Assembly (NCBI RefSeq): GCF_047730075.1
Contig: NZ_CP159831.1
Span: 434,001 to 498,000, forward strand
DNA length: 64,000 bases
From: Njordibacter sp905182035
GTDB taxonomy: Bacteria; Pseudomonadota; Gammaproteobacteria; Pseudomonadales; Balneatricaceae
Direction: 5' to 3'
Part shown: piece after piece, positions 16,310 through 25,235 of the stretch
How the letters are laid out: each line of letters starts with the position of its first letter
Numbering within the stretch: position 1 is the first letter of the stretch
Notes under the pieces: model-generated
Databases searched by the model: none
What the model was told of the DNA's origin: nothing
What the model saw: the letters and a program-made list of their open reading frames with translations, nothing else
Translations under genes and position numbers: made by a program

Positions 16310-17245
16310 ATGGAATTTATTCGTGGTCTTTATAACCTCAAGCCGGAACACCGCGGCTGTGTGGCGACCATTGGAAATTTCGATGGGGTTCATCTGGGCC
16401 ACCAACGTGTGCTCCGCCAAGTAAAACTAAAGGCTATTATGCAGGGCTTGCCTGCGGTGGTTATTTTGTTTGAGCCACAGCCCTTAGAGTACTTTGCCAA
16501 GGATCAGGCCCCACGTCGAATAACACGGTTACGGGAAAAATTGTGGTTACTGGAACAACATGGCATCGACCGAGTTCTGTGCCTGCGTTTTGATGCTAAG
16601 TTACTAGGCCTTAGTGCCCATGATTTTATCCAACAATTATTGGTGAGCGGGTTAGCCGTGAGTCATTTTGTTGTGGGGGATGATTTCCGTTTTGGCCAAG
16701 GGCGCACTGGAAACTATGCGTTATTACAAACTGAAGGTTTGAACCATGGTTTTGACGTGGAGAGTACGGAAACCTGTGAGCTAGATGGTGAACGTGTATC
16801 CAGTACCCGAATTCGTAATGCATTGGAAGTTCATGACTTAGAGGCTGTCAGACGGTTTATAGGCCGCGCTTTTATCGTTACTGGTAAAGTGGCTTATGGG
16901 CAGCGACTGGGCCGTAAGTTAGGTGTGCCAACGGCTAATATCCGTTTGCAAAAACCTCGACCAGCACTGCAAGGTGTGTACGCTACTTTGGTGCATGGGT
17001 TGTTGGATCAACCTATTACTAGTATAGCTAATATCGGATATCGTCCTACAGTTGCAGGTGTCCAGCCTCAGTTAGAAGTGCATTTGTTTAATTTTAATGG
17101 CGATTTATATGGTAAAACCATTAGTGTAGAAATTTGCCAGTATATCCGTAGTGAGCAAAAATTTGATGGACTTGCGCAGTTGCAAGCACAGATAGAACTA
17201 GACATGCAGACTGCCAAAGATTTTTTTGCCGTTGCATCCCAATAG
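16310..17245 (+). CDS. ribF: Bifunctional riboflavin kinase/FAD synthetase
   Basis: Makes FMN from riboflavin and FAD from FMN. The N-terminal adenylyltransferase domain has GNFDGVHLGH (HLGH at 28-31) and the SSTRIRNAL motif. The C-terminal kinase domain has the GRKLGVPTANI substrate motif. ATG 16310 gives the usual MExIRGLxNL start and 311 aa; a GTG six bases upstream is possible but less likely. Transcribed towards ileS with 36 bases between. Confidence 0.96.
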   Translation: MEFIRGLYNLKPEHRGCVATIGNFDGVHLGHQRVLRQVKLKAIMQGLPAVVILFEPQPLEYFAKDQAPRRITRLREKLWLLEQHGIDRVLCLRFDAKLLGLSAHDFIQQLLVSGLAVSHFVVGDDFRFGQGRTGNYALLQTEGLNHGFDVESTETCELDGERVSSTRIRNALEVHDLEAVRRFIGRAFIVTGKVAYGQRLGRKLGVPTANIRLQKPRPALQGVYATLVHGLLDQPITSIANIGYRPTVAGVQPQLEVHLFNFNGDLYGKTISVEICQYIRSEQKFDGLAQLQAQIELDMQTAKDFFAVASQ

Positions 17246-17281
17246 ACTTAATTGATTATTATTTAAGAAGCGAACAAAAGC

Positions 17282-20074
17282 ATGAGCGACCATAAATCCA
17301 CCTTGAACTTACCTCAAACAGACTTCCCAATGCGTGGTAACTTAGCCCAACGTGAGCCTAAAATACTCAAGAAGTGGCAGCAAATGGATCTGTATAGTAA
17401 ATTGCGTGCGGTAGGTAAAGGCCGCGAGCAGTTTATTTTGCATGATGGCCCTCCTTATGCCAACGGTGATATTCACATTGGTCACGCAGTCAATAAGATC
17501 TTAAAAGACATCATCGTTAAGTCGAAGACTTTAAGTGGTTTTGATGCTCCTTATGTGCCAGGCTGGGATTGTCACGGACTACCTATTGAACACAAGGTAG
17601 AGCAAAAAATCGGCAAAGCGGGCAATAAAGTTACCCACGCCGTATTCCGTGAGAAGTGCCGTGCCTATGCAGAAAAACAGGTGGCCGGCCAAATGGCAGA
17701 TTTTGTTCGTTTAGGAATTATTGGTGACTGGGGAAACCCCTATAAAACCATGCGCTTTGAGACGGAAGCTAACATCATCCGCTCCCTAGGAAAAATTGTT
17801 GAAAACGGCCACTTAGTGAAAGGTTACAAGCCAGTTTACTGGAGTGTTGTTGGCGCTTCAGCGCTGGCTGAGGCAGAAGTTGAATACCAAGACAAGGTGT
17901 CCCTTTCAATCGATGTGCGTTATGGCGTTTTAGATCAACAGGCATGGAACCACGCCTTTGGTGTAGTGACTGACTTGCCAACCTCCGTAGTAATCTGGAC
18001 TACTACTCCTTGGACCTTACCGTCTAGTCAAGCGGTGAGTATGCATGCAGAATTGGATTATGTTCTAGTGCAAGTGAATGGTGAATGCCAAGTGTTTGCT
18101 AAGGATCTTGTTGCTAGTGCCATGGCACGCTACGGTATTGATGACTTCAAGGTGTTAGGTGAAGCCAGGGGCCAAGTACTAGAAAACCTAGCCCTACAAC
18201 ACCCCTTCTACGATGAGCGCCAAGTGCCTTTGATTCTGGGTGACCATGTCACTATAGAAGCGGGTACAGGTAGCGTGCATACCTCACCAGACCATGGTGT
18301 GGACGACTTCAACGTAGGCCGCACCTACGGCATTGGCACCCTTAATTTGGTTGATGATAATGGTGTTTTCGTAGACGCTGCTGGCGAATTTTCTGGTGCC
18401 CATGTTTATAAGGTAGATGACCAAGTTATTGCAGCCCTAGAGGCTCATGGCACCTTAGTGCACCAAGCTAAAATTACTCACAGCTATGCCCATTGCTGGC
18501 GTACCAAAACTCCACTCATTTATCGCGCTACCCCCCAGTGGTTTATTTCTATGTCGGAAAACGGCTTATTAGAAAAGGCGCTTGAGGCGGTAAAAAATGT
18601 AGCTTGGCACCCTGAATGGGGTGCAGTCCGTATTTCTGGTATGTTGTCATCTAGCCCAGACTGGTGTGTATCTCGTCAGCGTACCTGGGGCGTACCCATC
18701 ACTTTGTTTGTTAATCGACAAACCCAAGAGTTGCACCCACGCACCGCTGAGTTGTTTGAAGAAGTGGCGAAAAAAGTGGCTGAAAATGGCATCGATGCAT
18801 GGTTTGAACTAGACGCTGCAGACCTCTTGGGTGAAGAGGCGGCAGATTATCAAAAAGTTACAGATACCATGGACGTATGGTTTGATTCTGGTACTACGCA
18901 TTATTCGGTATTAGAGCAACGTCCAGAATTAAGATTTCCAGCAGATCTTTATTTAGAAGGTTCGGACCAACATCGTGGTTGGTTCCAATCGTCTTTGAAA
19001 ACCTCCATCGCTATGCATGGTGTAGCGCCTTATAAAGGGGTATTGACCCATGGATTTACCGTAGATGGACAAGGTCGAAAAATGTCTAAGTCCATTGGTA
19101 ACGTCATGTCACCACAAAAAGTATGCAACACGTTAGGTGCAGATATTATTCGCCTATGGGTGGCGTCTACGGACTTCAGTGCAGAAATGGCTGTGTCCGA
19201 TGAAATCCTTAATCGTACTGCTGATGCCTACCGTCGTATCCGTAATACAGCACGCTTCTTATTGTCTAACCTCAACGGCTTTACACCCGCCGATAACTTG
19301 GTTGCAGTAGATGATATGCTGGCTTTGGATCAGTGGGTTCTTGGACGCGCCGCGGAACTACAAACAGAAATTGAAGCGGCCTACCATAGTTATAACTTTC
19401 ATGCTGTGTATCAAAAAATTACCCACTTTTGCTCACAAGACTTGGGCGGTTTCTATTTAGACATTATTAAAGACCGCCAATACACGTGCGCAGCAGACAG
19501 CCTTGCTCGTCGCTCGGCACAGACTGCAATGTATCATCTTATCGAAACTATGACCCGCTGGATTGCGCCTATATTAAGTTATACGGCCGATGAATTATGG
19601 GAACATATTCCCGGGAAGCGAGCTGAATCTGTGCAGTTGGACGTTTGGTACGCCATTCCTCAGGCCAAGGTCACCAGCATGACCGCTGGTTATTGGGCAC
19701 AAATCATGGACGTAAAGCAGGCTGTTAATAAGAGTTTAGAAACTCAGCGTAATCAAGGCGTGATTGGTGGTTCCTTAAGTGCTGAAATTACTTTATTTGC
19801 GGCGCCAGAATTACATGCTCAATTACACCAGTTGGGTGATGAGTTACGTTTTGTATTGCTGACATCAAAGGCATCGTTGGTGGCTGGTGAAAACGGCGGT
19901 GCTGAGACAGAATTTGTAGGCTTGCGTTTGGATATTGACGCGTCTGAACATACTAAGTGTGAGCGCTGTTGGCATCACCGTGAAGATGTAGGTGTTATCG
20001 CAGAAGAGCCAGAACTATGTGGCCGTTGTGTTGATAACGTTAGTGGTTCTGGAGAGGTTCGTCAGTTTGCCTAA
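17282..20074 (+). CDS. ileS: Isoleucyl-tRNA synthetase
   Basis: Class I synthetase charging tRNA-Ile, 930 aa. HIGH is at residues 65-68 and KMSKS at 600-604. The editing domain includes the TTTPWTLP and HTSPDHGVDDF blocks. The C-terminal zinc ribbon CERCWHHR...CGRCV is of the bacterial, mupirocin-sensitive type. The final eight bases overlap the TTG start of lspA. Confidence 0.98.
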   Translation: MSDHKSTLNLPQTDFPMRGNLAQREPKILKKWQQMDLYSKLRAVGKGREQFILHDGPPYANGDIHIGHAVNKILKDIIVKSKTLSGFDAPYVPGWDCHGLPIEHKVEQKIGKAGNKVTHAVFREKCRAYAEKQVAGQMADFVRLGIIGDWGNPYKTMRFETEANIIRSLGKIVENGHLVKGYKPVYWSVVGASALAEAEVEYQDKVSLSIDVRYGVLDQQAWNHAFGVVTDLPTSVVIWTTTPWTLPSSQAVSMHAELDYVLVQVNGECQVFAKDLVASAMARYGIDDFKVLGEARGQVLENLALQHPFYDERQVPLILGDHVTIEAGTGSVHTSPDHGVDDFNVGRTYGIGTLNLVDDNGVFVDAAGEFSGAHVYKVDDQVIAALEAHGTLVHQAKITHSYAHCWRTKTPLIYRATPQWFISMSENGLLEKALEAVKNVAWHPEWGAVRISGMLSSSPDWCVSRQRTWGVPITLFVNRQTQELHPRTAELFEEVAKKVAENGIDAWFELDAADLLGEEAADYQKVTDTMDVWFDSGTTHYSVLEQRPELRFPADLYLEGSDQHRGWFQSSLKTSIAMHGVAPYKGVLTHGFTVDGQGRKMSKSIGNVMSPQKVCNTLGADIIRLWVASTDFSAEMAVSDEILNRTADAYRRIRNTARFLLSNLNGFTPADNLVAVDDMLALDQWVLGRAAELQTEIEAAYHSYNFHAVYQKITHFCSQDLGGFYLDIIKDRQYTCAADSLARRSAQTAMYHLIETMTRWIAPILSYTADELWEHIPGKRAESVQLDVWYAIPQAKVTSMTAGYWAQIMDVKQAVNKSLETQRNQGVIGGSLSAEITLFAAPELHAQLHQLGDELRFVLLTSKASLVAGENGGAETEFVGLRLDIDASEHTKCERCWHHREDVGVIAEEPELCGRCVDNVSGSGEVRQFA

Positions 20075-20576
20075 CCTGCTGAAAACGTCGGCTTTGAGTC
20101 GGTTTATATGGTTGGTAATGGTGCTGTGGGCTTTGGACCTCTGTATTAAGTGGATGATCACACAGCAGTTTAACTATGCAGAAAGGCTTAATGTCATGCC
20201 TTTCTTCGACCTAATGTTGGTACACAACAAGGGTGCAGCATTTAGCTTCTTGGCTTCCCAACCTGGTTGGCAACGGTGGTTTTTGTCGATCATCGCCTTG
20301 GGTATTAGCGGTTGGCTAATAATGTGGTTAAGGCGTACGCCAAAAACCGAAACCTTGTTGGGGCTAAGCTTAAGTTTAGTACTAGCAGGAGCCTTAGGCA
20401 ATTTGGTTGATCGTGTGGTAAATGGCTACGTGGTGGATTACCTGTTGGTGTATTACCCCCCTTATTACTTTCCCGCATTTAATTTGGCCGACAGTTTGAT
20501 TTTTATCGGTGTGGTGGGTTTATTTATCGACTTTTGGCAATCAGAAAAGGCAGCAAAGCGTGACTCAAAGCATTAA
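20067..20576 (+). CDS. lspA: Lipoprotein signal peptidase LspA
   Basis: Aspartyl protease of the inner membrane that removes the signal peptide from diacylated prolipoproteins. Four hydrophobic segments are visible; catalytic aspartates are Asp115 (GNLVDRVV) and Asp142 (FNLADSL). I chose TTG 20067 because GGAGAGG lies nine bases before it inside ileS and the resulting 169 aa is the family length; the frame continues upstream to 19992 but that adds ileS-overlapping, non-family residues. Overlaps both ileS and fkpB. Confidence 0.95.
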   Translation: MPNLLKTSALSRFIWLVMVLWALDLCIKWMITQQFNYAERLNVMPFFDLMLVHNKGAAFSFLASQPGWQRWFLSIIALGISGWLIMWLRRTPKTETLLGLSLSLVLAGALGNLVDRVVNGYVVDYLLVYYPPYYFPAFNLADSLIFIGVVGLFIDFWQSEKAAKRDSKH

Positions 20577-20994
20577 CGCATCTTCTCATTTAACGCTAAA
20601 CTTTGCCTTACATCATGCTAGTGGCGAAACCATAGACAGCACCTTTGATAAAGGTGCTGTAGAGCTCACCATAGGTGATGGTAATTTGTTGGCTGGGTTT
20701 GAGTCCTGCCTCATTGGTTTGGTGGTAGGTGATCATCAAACCTTTACTGTGGCCCCAGAAAACGGCTTTGGTCAGCATAATCCAGCCAACTTACAAACCC
20801 TCAAACGTCACCAGTTTGGCCCTGACATGGTGCTAGAGCAAGGTTTGGTGGTTAGCTTCTCTGATGCAGCTAACACCGAGCTTCCAGGGGTAGTAAAAAC
20901 CATTAATGGGGATGATGTGGTTATGGATTTTAACCATCCTTTGGCAGGTGTAGAGCTTAAATTCGAAGTGGAAATTTTAGCCGTCAGCCAATAA
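20560..20994 (+). CDS. fkpB: FKBP-type peptidyl-prolyl isomerase (SlpA/FkpB)
   Basis: Small cytoplasmic FKBP of the SlpA type with a GDGNLLAGFESCLIGL block and an inserted flap domain containing NGFGQHNPAN. A GTG start at 20560, overlapping lspA by 17 bases, gives 144 aa, close to E. coli SlpA. In E. coli and Pseudomonas ispH follows directly; here the next genes are pilins and ispH is missing. Confidence 0.92.
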   Translation: MTQSINASSHLTLNFALHHASGETIDSTFDKGAVELTIGDGNLLAGFESCLIGLVVGDHQTFTVAPENGFGQHNPANLQTLKRHQFGPDMVLEQGLVVSFSDAANTELPGVVKTINGDDVVMDFNHPLAGVELKFEVEILAVSQ

Positions 20995-21096
20995 TGCGCC
21001 ATTAGTGACGACAGGTATCCATCATTACCTTGAGTCCCCGCAGGATAATTTACAAAACTGAGCTACACTTAGACAGCAGCCAATAAGGATGTTGTC

Positions 21097-21618
21097 ATGC
21101 TCTTACCCCACCTCTGTCTAAAGTTGTTGCGTGCAGGTTCCGGTTGGAGTTTGCTTGAACTGCTCATTGTTTTAGCCCTAATGGCTATTATAGCCTCCTT
21201 GGCTGCACCTCAACTTTATGCAACATGGCAACTTCAGTCTTTGTATGACGAAAGACAAAGACTGGCTCAACAGATTCGTTTTGCGCGACTATCCAGTTTA
21301 CAAAAAAGTGCCAAGGTGAGCTTATGCTGGTCTGAGGTCTGTGGTTCTTCTGTGGGTTTTGTGATCTACCTAGATACAAACAACGATGGTTATTGGCAAC
21401 ACACAGAAACTTCATTATCTCAATGGCAGGTCAAACAGGGCCTCACTTTTCGCTTTAACCACGGTGGACAAATTAGCTTTAATAGCGCTGGCAATACGGC
21501 TCAATCGGGTACTATGATTTTGTGTGGCCCTCATTCCACCAATAACCAAGACCTAGGCTACGCATTGGTGCTTTCTTCAAGTGGACGTTTGCGTGAGCAA
21601 AAAGCACCATGTATTTAG
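21097..21618 (+). CDS. Minor type IV pilin, GspH/FimT (FimU) family
   Basis: Prepilin-like protein: a short positively charged leader ends in Gly before WSLLELL, with Glu at +5 and a hydrophobic helix of about 20 residues. The prepilin peptidase PilD would cleave G|W (Trp rather than Phe at +1). The rest fits GspH/FimT proteins, which prime pilus assembly. AAGGA precedes ATG 21097. First of five overlapping genes; overlaps the next by ten bases. Confidence 0.85.
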   Translation: MLLPHLCLKLLRAGSGWSLLELLIVLALMAIIASLAAPQLYATWQLQSLYDERQRLAQQIRFARLSSLQKSAKVSLCWSEVCGSSVGFVIYLDTNNDGYWQHTETSLSQWQVKQGLTFRFNHGGQISFNSAGNTAQSGTMILCGPHSTNNQDLGYALVLSSSGRLREQKAPCI

Positions 21619-22103
21619 CCAATCTAACATTTCATTACAAGACACATCAAAACGGTTTGGCCTTAATAGAGGTATTGTTAAGCTTAGGTTTGTCTAGTGT
21701 TATGTTTCTGGTACTTTTTACAGCCCAAAGTCACAGCCAAAAGGTGCTCATGTATAGCCAGCAACTTCACTATGCTAATCACCTATTAGACCAAGTAGCG
21801 AAGCAAATGTGGGCCTACCCAAACCACTATCAATCCCTCATAAGTACATCATTACAAGGAGACGCAAGCTGTCTTAATGGGCGCTACTGTAATCCAGTGG
21901 CCATGACTCAGGCGTGGGCTGCATACTGGCGATCAGAAGTGCAACAAAAGCTGCCCAATAGCGAGCTTAGTGTTTTATGCGATAAGGGCTGCATACGTGG
22001 AGACACTCTGTCGGTTCGATTACTGTGGTCCCAAAACCTGGCTGTTGCTAAAGATCAGTGCCAACAGGGAGTTGCATGCATATACCTAGACATTGCTCTT
22101 TAA
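21609..22103 (+). CDS. Minor type IV pilin, PilV-like
   Basis: 164-aa prepilin-like protein with processing site NG|LALIEVLLSLG, Glu at +5, and a hydrophobic helix. The position after the FimU-like gene and before the PilW-like gene matches pilV in Pseudomonas. The four cysteines in the C-terminal part (SCLNGRYC, CDKGC) may form disulfides in the periplasm. The family call rests on N-terminus and order, not on the divergent C-terminal part. Confidence 0.78.
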   Translation: MYLANLTFHYKTHQNGLALIEVLLSLGLSSVMFLVLFTAQSHSQKVLMYSQQLHYANHLLDQVAKQMWAYPNHYQSLISTSLQGDASCLNGRYCNPVAMTQAWAAYWRSEVQQKLPNSELSVLCDKGCIRGDTLSVRLLWSQNLAVAKDQCQQGVACIYLDIAL

Positions 22104-22705
22104 CAGCTGAACGTAAGCAGCAAGGTTTTACGCTATTAGAAATAGTGTTAAGTACCGGTCTTGCGGCCCTGATGATGATCGCTATAACCGCCAGTTTACT
22201 GCAGTTCAATCAACATAAATTGTTGGCCCAAGTGGTGGTTCAATCTCAATCTCTGGGCCAGTTGGCGGTAGCCCAAGTGCTAACAGATTGGCGCGGTTCG
22301 TGTGGCGCTGGAGTAACGTCAGGTACTGCTCAAACTATAAAGCTAATGCGCCTGTATCAGGGGCGCTGTGTGCAATATGACTATGCTTATAATAGTGGTG
22401 GGCATAGCCTCACAAGGCGGAGGTCTGGTGGTCGCAACAGTGGATTTTTAGCACAAGTGGAATCAATGGATTTCTATTTTGGAGTAGATAGTGATAGAGA
22501 CTGCCGTATCGATCAGTGGCGCCGAAGCTATCAAGCCAGTGCGCTTACAGCATTACATCAAGTGAAGGTTAGTTTGCAGTTAAGAATACCTTCCAGCCGG
22601 CAGTTGAGGGCTGGAAAAAGCAACCTGTGGTTATGGCATCAAGACGATGATGTTGTTCTACACCCTGTAAATTTTATCTGGCGTTTGGCTAATGTTTGTA
22701 CGTAA
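22076..22705 (+). CDS. Minor type IV pilin, PilW-like
   Basis: 209-aa prepilin-like protein with processing site QQG|FTLLEIVLS and Glu at +5. ATG 22076 is preceded by AGGGAG; an upstream start at 22058 exists but has no better ribosome site. The size and the third position in the cluster fit PilW. It overlaps pilV by 28 bases and the next gene by 14, so the whole set must be translated from one message. Confidence 0.8.
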   Translation: MHIPRHCSLTAERKQQGFTLLEIVLSTGLAALMMIAITASLLQFNQHKLLAQVVVQSQSLGQLAVAQVLTDWRGSCGAGVTSGTAQTIKLMRLYQGRCVQYDYAYNSGGHSLTRRRSGGRNSGFLAQVESMDFYFGVDSDRDCRIDQWRRSYQASALTALHQVKVSLQLRIPSSRQLRAGKSNLWLWHQDDDVVLHPVNFIWRLANVCT

Positions 22706-22925
22706 ACAGTCTGCCTCAAGGCTTACTGCAAGGAATAGGCAGAAGGGTTGGTTATTATTGGCGGTGATGATGATGGTATTGATGATCGCTTTAGGTGTGG
22801 TTACGTTGATGTCGCAATCGCAGTTGAGTTTGCGAAGTGTTAGGCAAGAGCATCAAGCTATGCAAGAAAAGATTAACCAATGGCCACCGTTGCTGAATAA
22901 GAGGAAGTATGTCGGTGGACAATAA
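22692..22925 (+). CDS. Reduced PilX-like membrane protein, 77 aa
   Basis: Occupies the pilX slot. The N-terminal part resembles PilX: basic residues, then QKGWLLLAVMMMVLMIALGVVTLMS, a hydrophobic helix lacking the Glu at +5, which is also common in PilX. Pseudomonas PilX is about 190 aa, but this frame stops after 77, leaving almost no globular domain. There is no frameshifted continuation, since the next gene begins at 22909 in another frame with its own prepilin signal. It is either a minimal form or a truncated relic. Confidence 0.6.
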   Translation: MFVRKQSASRLTARNRQKGWLLLAVMMMVLMIALGVVTLMSQSQLSLRSVRQEHQAMQEKINQWPPLLNKRKYVGGQ

Positions 22926-23316
22926 CCAACAAGGTTTTAGCCTCATGGAGCTGTTGCTAGTATTGGCGCTAGTCAGTGTAATGTTGGCCATGGCTGTGCC
23001 CACATGGCGACAACATCAATTAGCTGCAGGCCGGCAACAAGCTTGGTTGCAGTTGCAGCGAATAGGTTTGCAGCAAGAGATGTGGCGTATACAGCATGGG
23101 CACTATTTTAAAGACATTGGGCTTGCAAGCCCGGCCGCGGAACCCCTTCGTTATGATTACCAAGTACACCTGTCAGATGCGGGTTTTTTACTGTCAGCGA
23201 CGGTGAACGCTAATGGGCCACAAAGCCATGACGAATTATGTTGGCGTCTCACTCTATCTGATACTGGCGAAATGAAAAGTCTTGGTAAAGGGGGTGAAAA
23301 CCAAGTCTGCAAGTAA
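22909..23316 (+). CDS. Minor type IV pilin, PilE-like
   Basis: 135-aa prepilin with processing site QQG|FSLMELLLVLALV and Glu at +5; a C-terminal Cys pair (CWRL...QVC) fits the disulfide loop of pilins. A GAGG site lies four bases before ATG 22909 (ten before an alternative GTG two codons later; the mature protein is the same). In Pseudomonas pilY1 lies between pilX and pilE; here it is absent. Confidence 0.82.
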   Translation: MSVDNNQQGFSLMELLLVLALVSVMLAMAVPTWRQHQLAAGRQQAWLQLQRIGLQQEMWRIQHGHYFKDIGLASPAAEPLRYDYQVHLSDAGFLLSATVNANGPQSHDELCWRLTLSDTGEMKSLGKGGENQVCK

Positions 23317-23376
23317 GCACTTTGATGATGATATGGGTTAAAATAGGTTTTTCCATTAGCACTTCGGATCAAACCC

Positions 23377-24222
23377 ATGAGCGCTTCGCAACAACATAAA
23401 ATAATTGCAGCACTGCACACGTTACCTTTCATTGATATCGATGCAGAAGTGGCCAAGCGCGTTGAGTTTCTTAAGCACAGTTTAATTACTGCTGATGCTA
23501 AGTCGCTGGTGTTAGGTTTGTCTGGTGGAGTAGATTCGACCACAGCAGGTAAGTTGGCGCAAATGGCGTGTGATCAATTAAATCAACAACATCACACCAC
23601 TCAATATCAATTTATTGCTGTGCGTTTGCCCTACGGTGTGCAGGCTGATGAAGGCGATGCGCAGTTAGCACTTGAGTTTATCCAACCAAGCCTTCGCTTG
23701 GAGATTAATATTAAGGCTATGGTTAAGGGTTTAGATTTAGCTGCTGAGTCTTTAATTAAAGTGGTTAACCCAAGTGCCCATAAACTGGATTTCTCCCGGG
23801 GTAACAATAAGGCGCGGGCTAGAATGACTGCTCAATATTATGTGGCTAGTTTGCTCAATGGGTTGGTGATTGGTACTGACCATGGCGCCGAAGCCATCAC
23901 TGGGTTTTTTACTAAACATGGTGATGGTGCCTGTGATATTGCGCCCTTATTTGGGTTAAACAAACGCCAAGTACGCAGTTTGGCTGCATATCTTGGTGCT
24001 CCCGATTGCTTGGTGCACAAAACTCCAACGGCAGATTTAGAAGAAGATAACCCCCAGCAAGCAGATGAAGAATCCTTAGGCATCACTTATGATCAAATAG
24101 ATGATTATTTAGAAGGAAAGGCGGTCTCTAGCGATGTTAAGCAGAAGTTAGAGCAGCGTTATCGTCAAACAGAGCATAAACGCCAAGGCCCAGTGACACT
24201 ATACTGTAACTGGGATATTTAG
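23377..24222 (+). CDS. nadE: Ammonia-dependent NAD+ synthetase
   Basis: Amidates nicotinic acid adenine dinucleotide to NAD+ using ATP and ammonia. The PP-loop SGGVDSTT is at residues 49-56, and the GTDHGAEAITGFFTKHGDG block is diagnostic. At 281 aa it lacks the glutaminase domain of the longer form. It starts 60 bases after the pilin cluster and converges with bamD. Confidence 0.96.
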   Translation: MSASQQHKIIAALHTLPFIDIDAEVAKRVEFLKHSLITADAKSLVLGLSGGVDSTTAGKLAQMACDQLNQQHHTTQYQFIAVRLPYGVQADEGDAQLALEFIQPSLRLEINIKAMVKGLDLAAESLIKVVNPSAHKLDFSRGNNKARARMTAQYYVASLLNGLVIGTDHGAEAITGFFTKHGDGACDIAPLFGLNKRQVRSLAAYLGAPDCLVHKTPTADLEEDNPQQADEESLGITYDQIDDYLEGKAVSSDVKQKLEQRYRQTEHKRQGPVTLYCNWDI

Positions 24223-24229
24223 TGGATTG

Positions 24230-25102
24230 TTAGTCAAATAAGCCGAATGTTAAACGGCTAAACCAATTCGGTGGTTCGGGTGTTTGCTGTTCCTCCATAT
24301 TCAGCCAAACTGTGTAGGCTATTTCGGATTCATCAGCAGTGATATTCTCACCAAAGTTAGCCTCTAATACTTGCTGAGCATTGCTTGCATTATCTAATAA
24401 TCCTAACTCCGTATAAGCCTGTACCATAATCTGTAGTGCGACTTCTACAGCAGGGGTAAGCTGGTAATTTTCTACCACATATTTGCCCCGATTTGCTGCA
24501 GCCAACCAAGCGTTACGAGAAAGGTAGTAGTTTGCTACATGGATCTCATGCTTAGCCAATAAATTACGTAGATAAACCATCCGTACACGAGAATCTGCGG
24601 CGTATTCGCTATCAGGGAAGCGGTTAAGTAAGGTTGAGAAATCAGCAAAGGAATCTCGTGCCGCACCTGGATCTTTTTTCGCTTTGTCTGTACCTATGTA
24701 TTGCTCTAAGGCAGCTTTGTTTTCTTCAAAGGCTGTTAGGCCTTTTAAATAGTATGCGTAATCCACATGTTCATGATCTGGATGTAAACGTATAAAACGA
24801 GCAGCTGCCGTTTTTGCCTCACCGGCCTGGCGGCTTCGATAATAAGCATAAACCAGTTCAAGTTTGGCTTGCTTAGAATAGCGGCCATAAGGGTAGCGAG
24901 CTTCCATGGCTTCTAAATCTTCTATAGCTGGACGGTAGTTACCGGCTTCCAGCTTTGACATGGCGCTGGAATATAATTCCACTTCTGGTTTTACGTCCTC
25001 AATCACAGGTTCTTTAGTGGTGCTAGAGCATGCGCCAAGCATTGCACCCATGAGTAAAATTGCGGAAATGTGAAGAAAGCGGTTTGAAGTCTTGTGTTGC
25101 AT
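24230..25102 (-). CDS. bamD: Outer-membrane assembly lipoprotein BamD
   Basis: Essential lipoprotein of the BAM complex inserting beta-barrel proteins in the outer membrane. Lipobox LGAC with Cys25 follows a hydrophobic signal; TPR repeats begin near residue 40, with the conserved YPYGRYSKQA and YRSRQAGEA helices. ATG 25102 is preferred because it places the signal sequence at the N-terminus; the frame extends to 25144. Divergent from rluD, as in Pseudomonas and E. coli neighbours. Confidence 0.95.
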   Translation of the reverse strand: MQHKTSNRFLHISAILLMGAMLGACSSTTKEPVIEDVKPEVELYSSAMSKLEAGNYRPAIEDLEAMEARYPYGRYSKQAKLELVYAYYRSRQAGEAKTAAARFIRLHPDHEHVDYAYYLKGLTAFEENKAALEQYIGTDKAKKDPGAARDSFADFSTLLNRFPDSEYAADSRVRMVYLRNLLAKHEIHVANYYLSRNAWLAAANRGKYVVENYQLTPAVEVALQIMVQAYTELGLLDNASNAQQVLEANFGENITADESEIAYTVWLNMEEQQTPEPPNWFSRLTFGLFD

Positions 25103-25235
25103 AGAGTTTAAGTTGCCTGTTACAGAGATCGTCGAGTATATCATTGTCTATAGGGCAGCGTAATCGCCCGCAAATACTGTACAATAGACCCTAGTTTAAT
25201 ATGCTAGTTCAACTAGCGCCAACGAAAGTCTTAAC

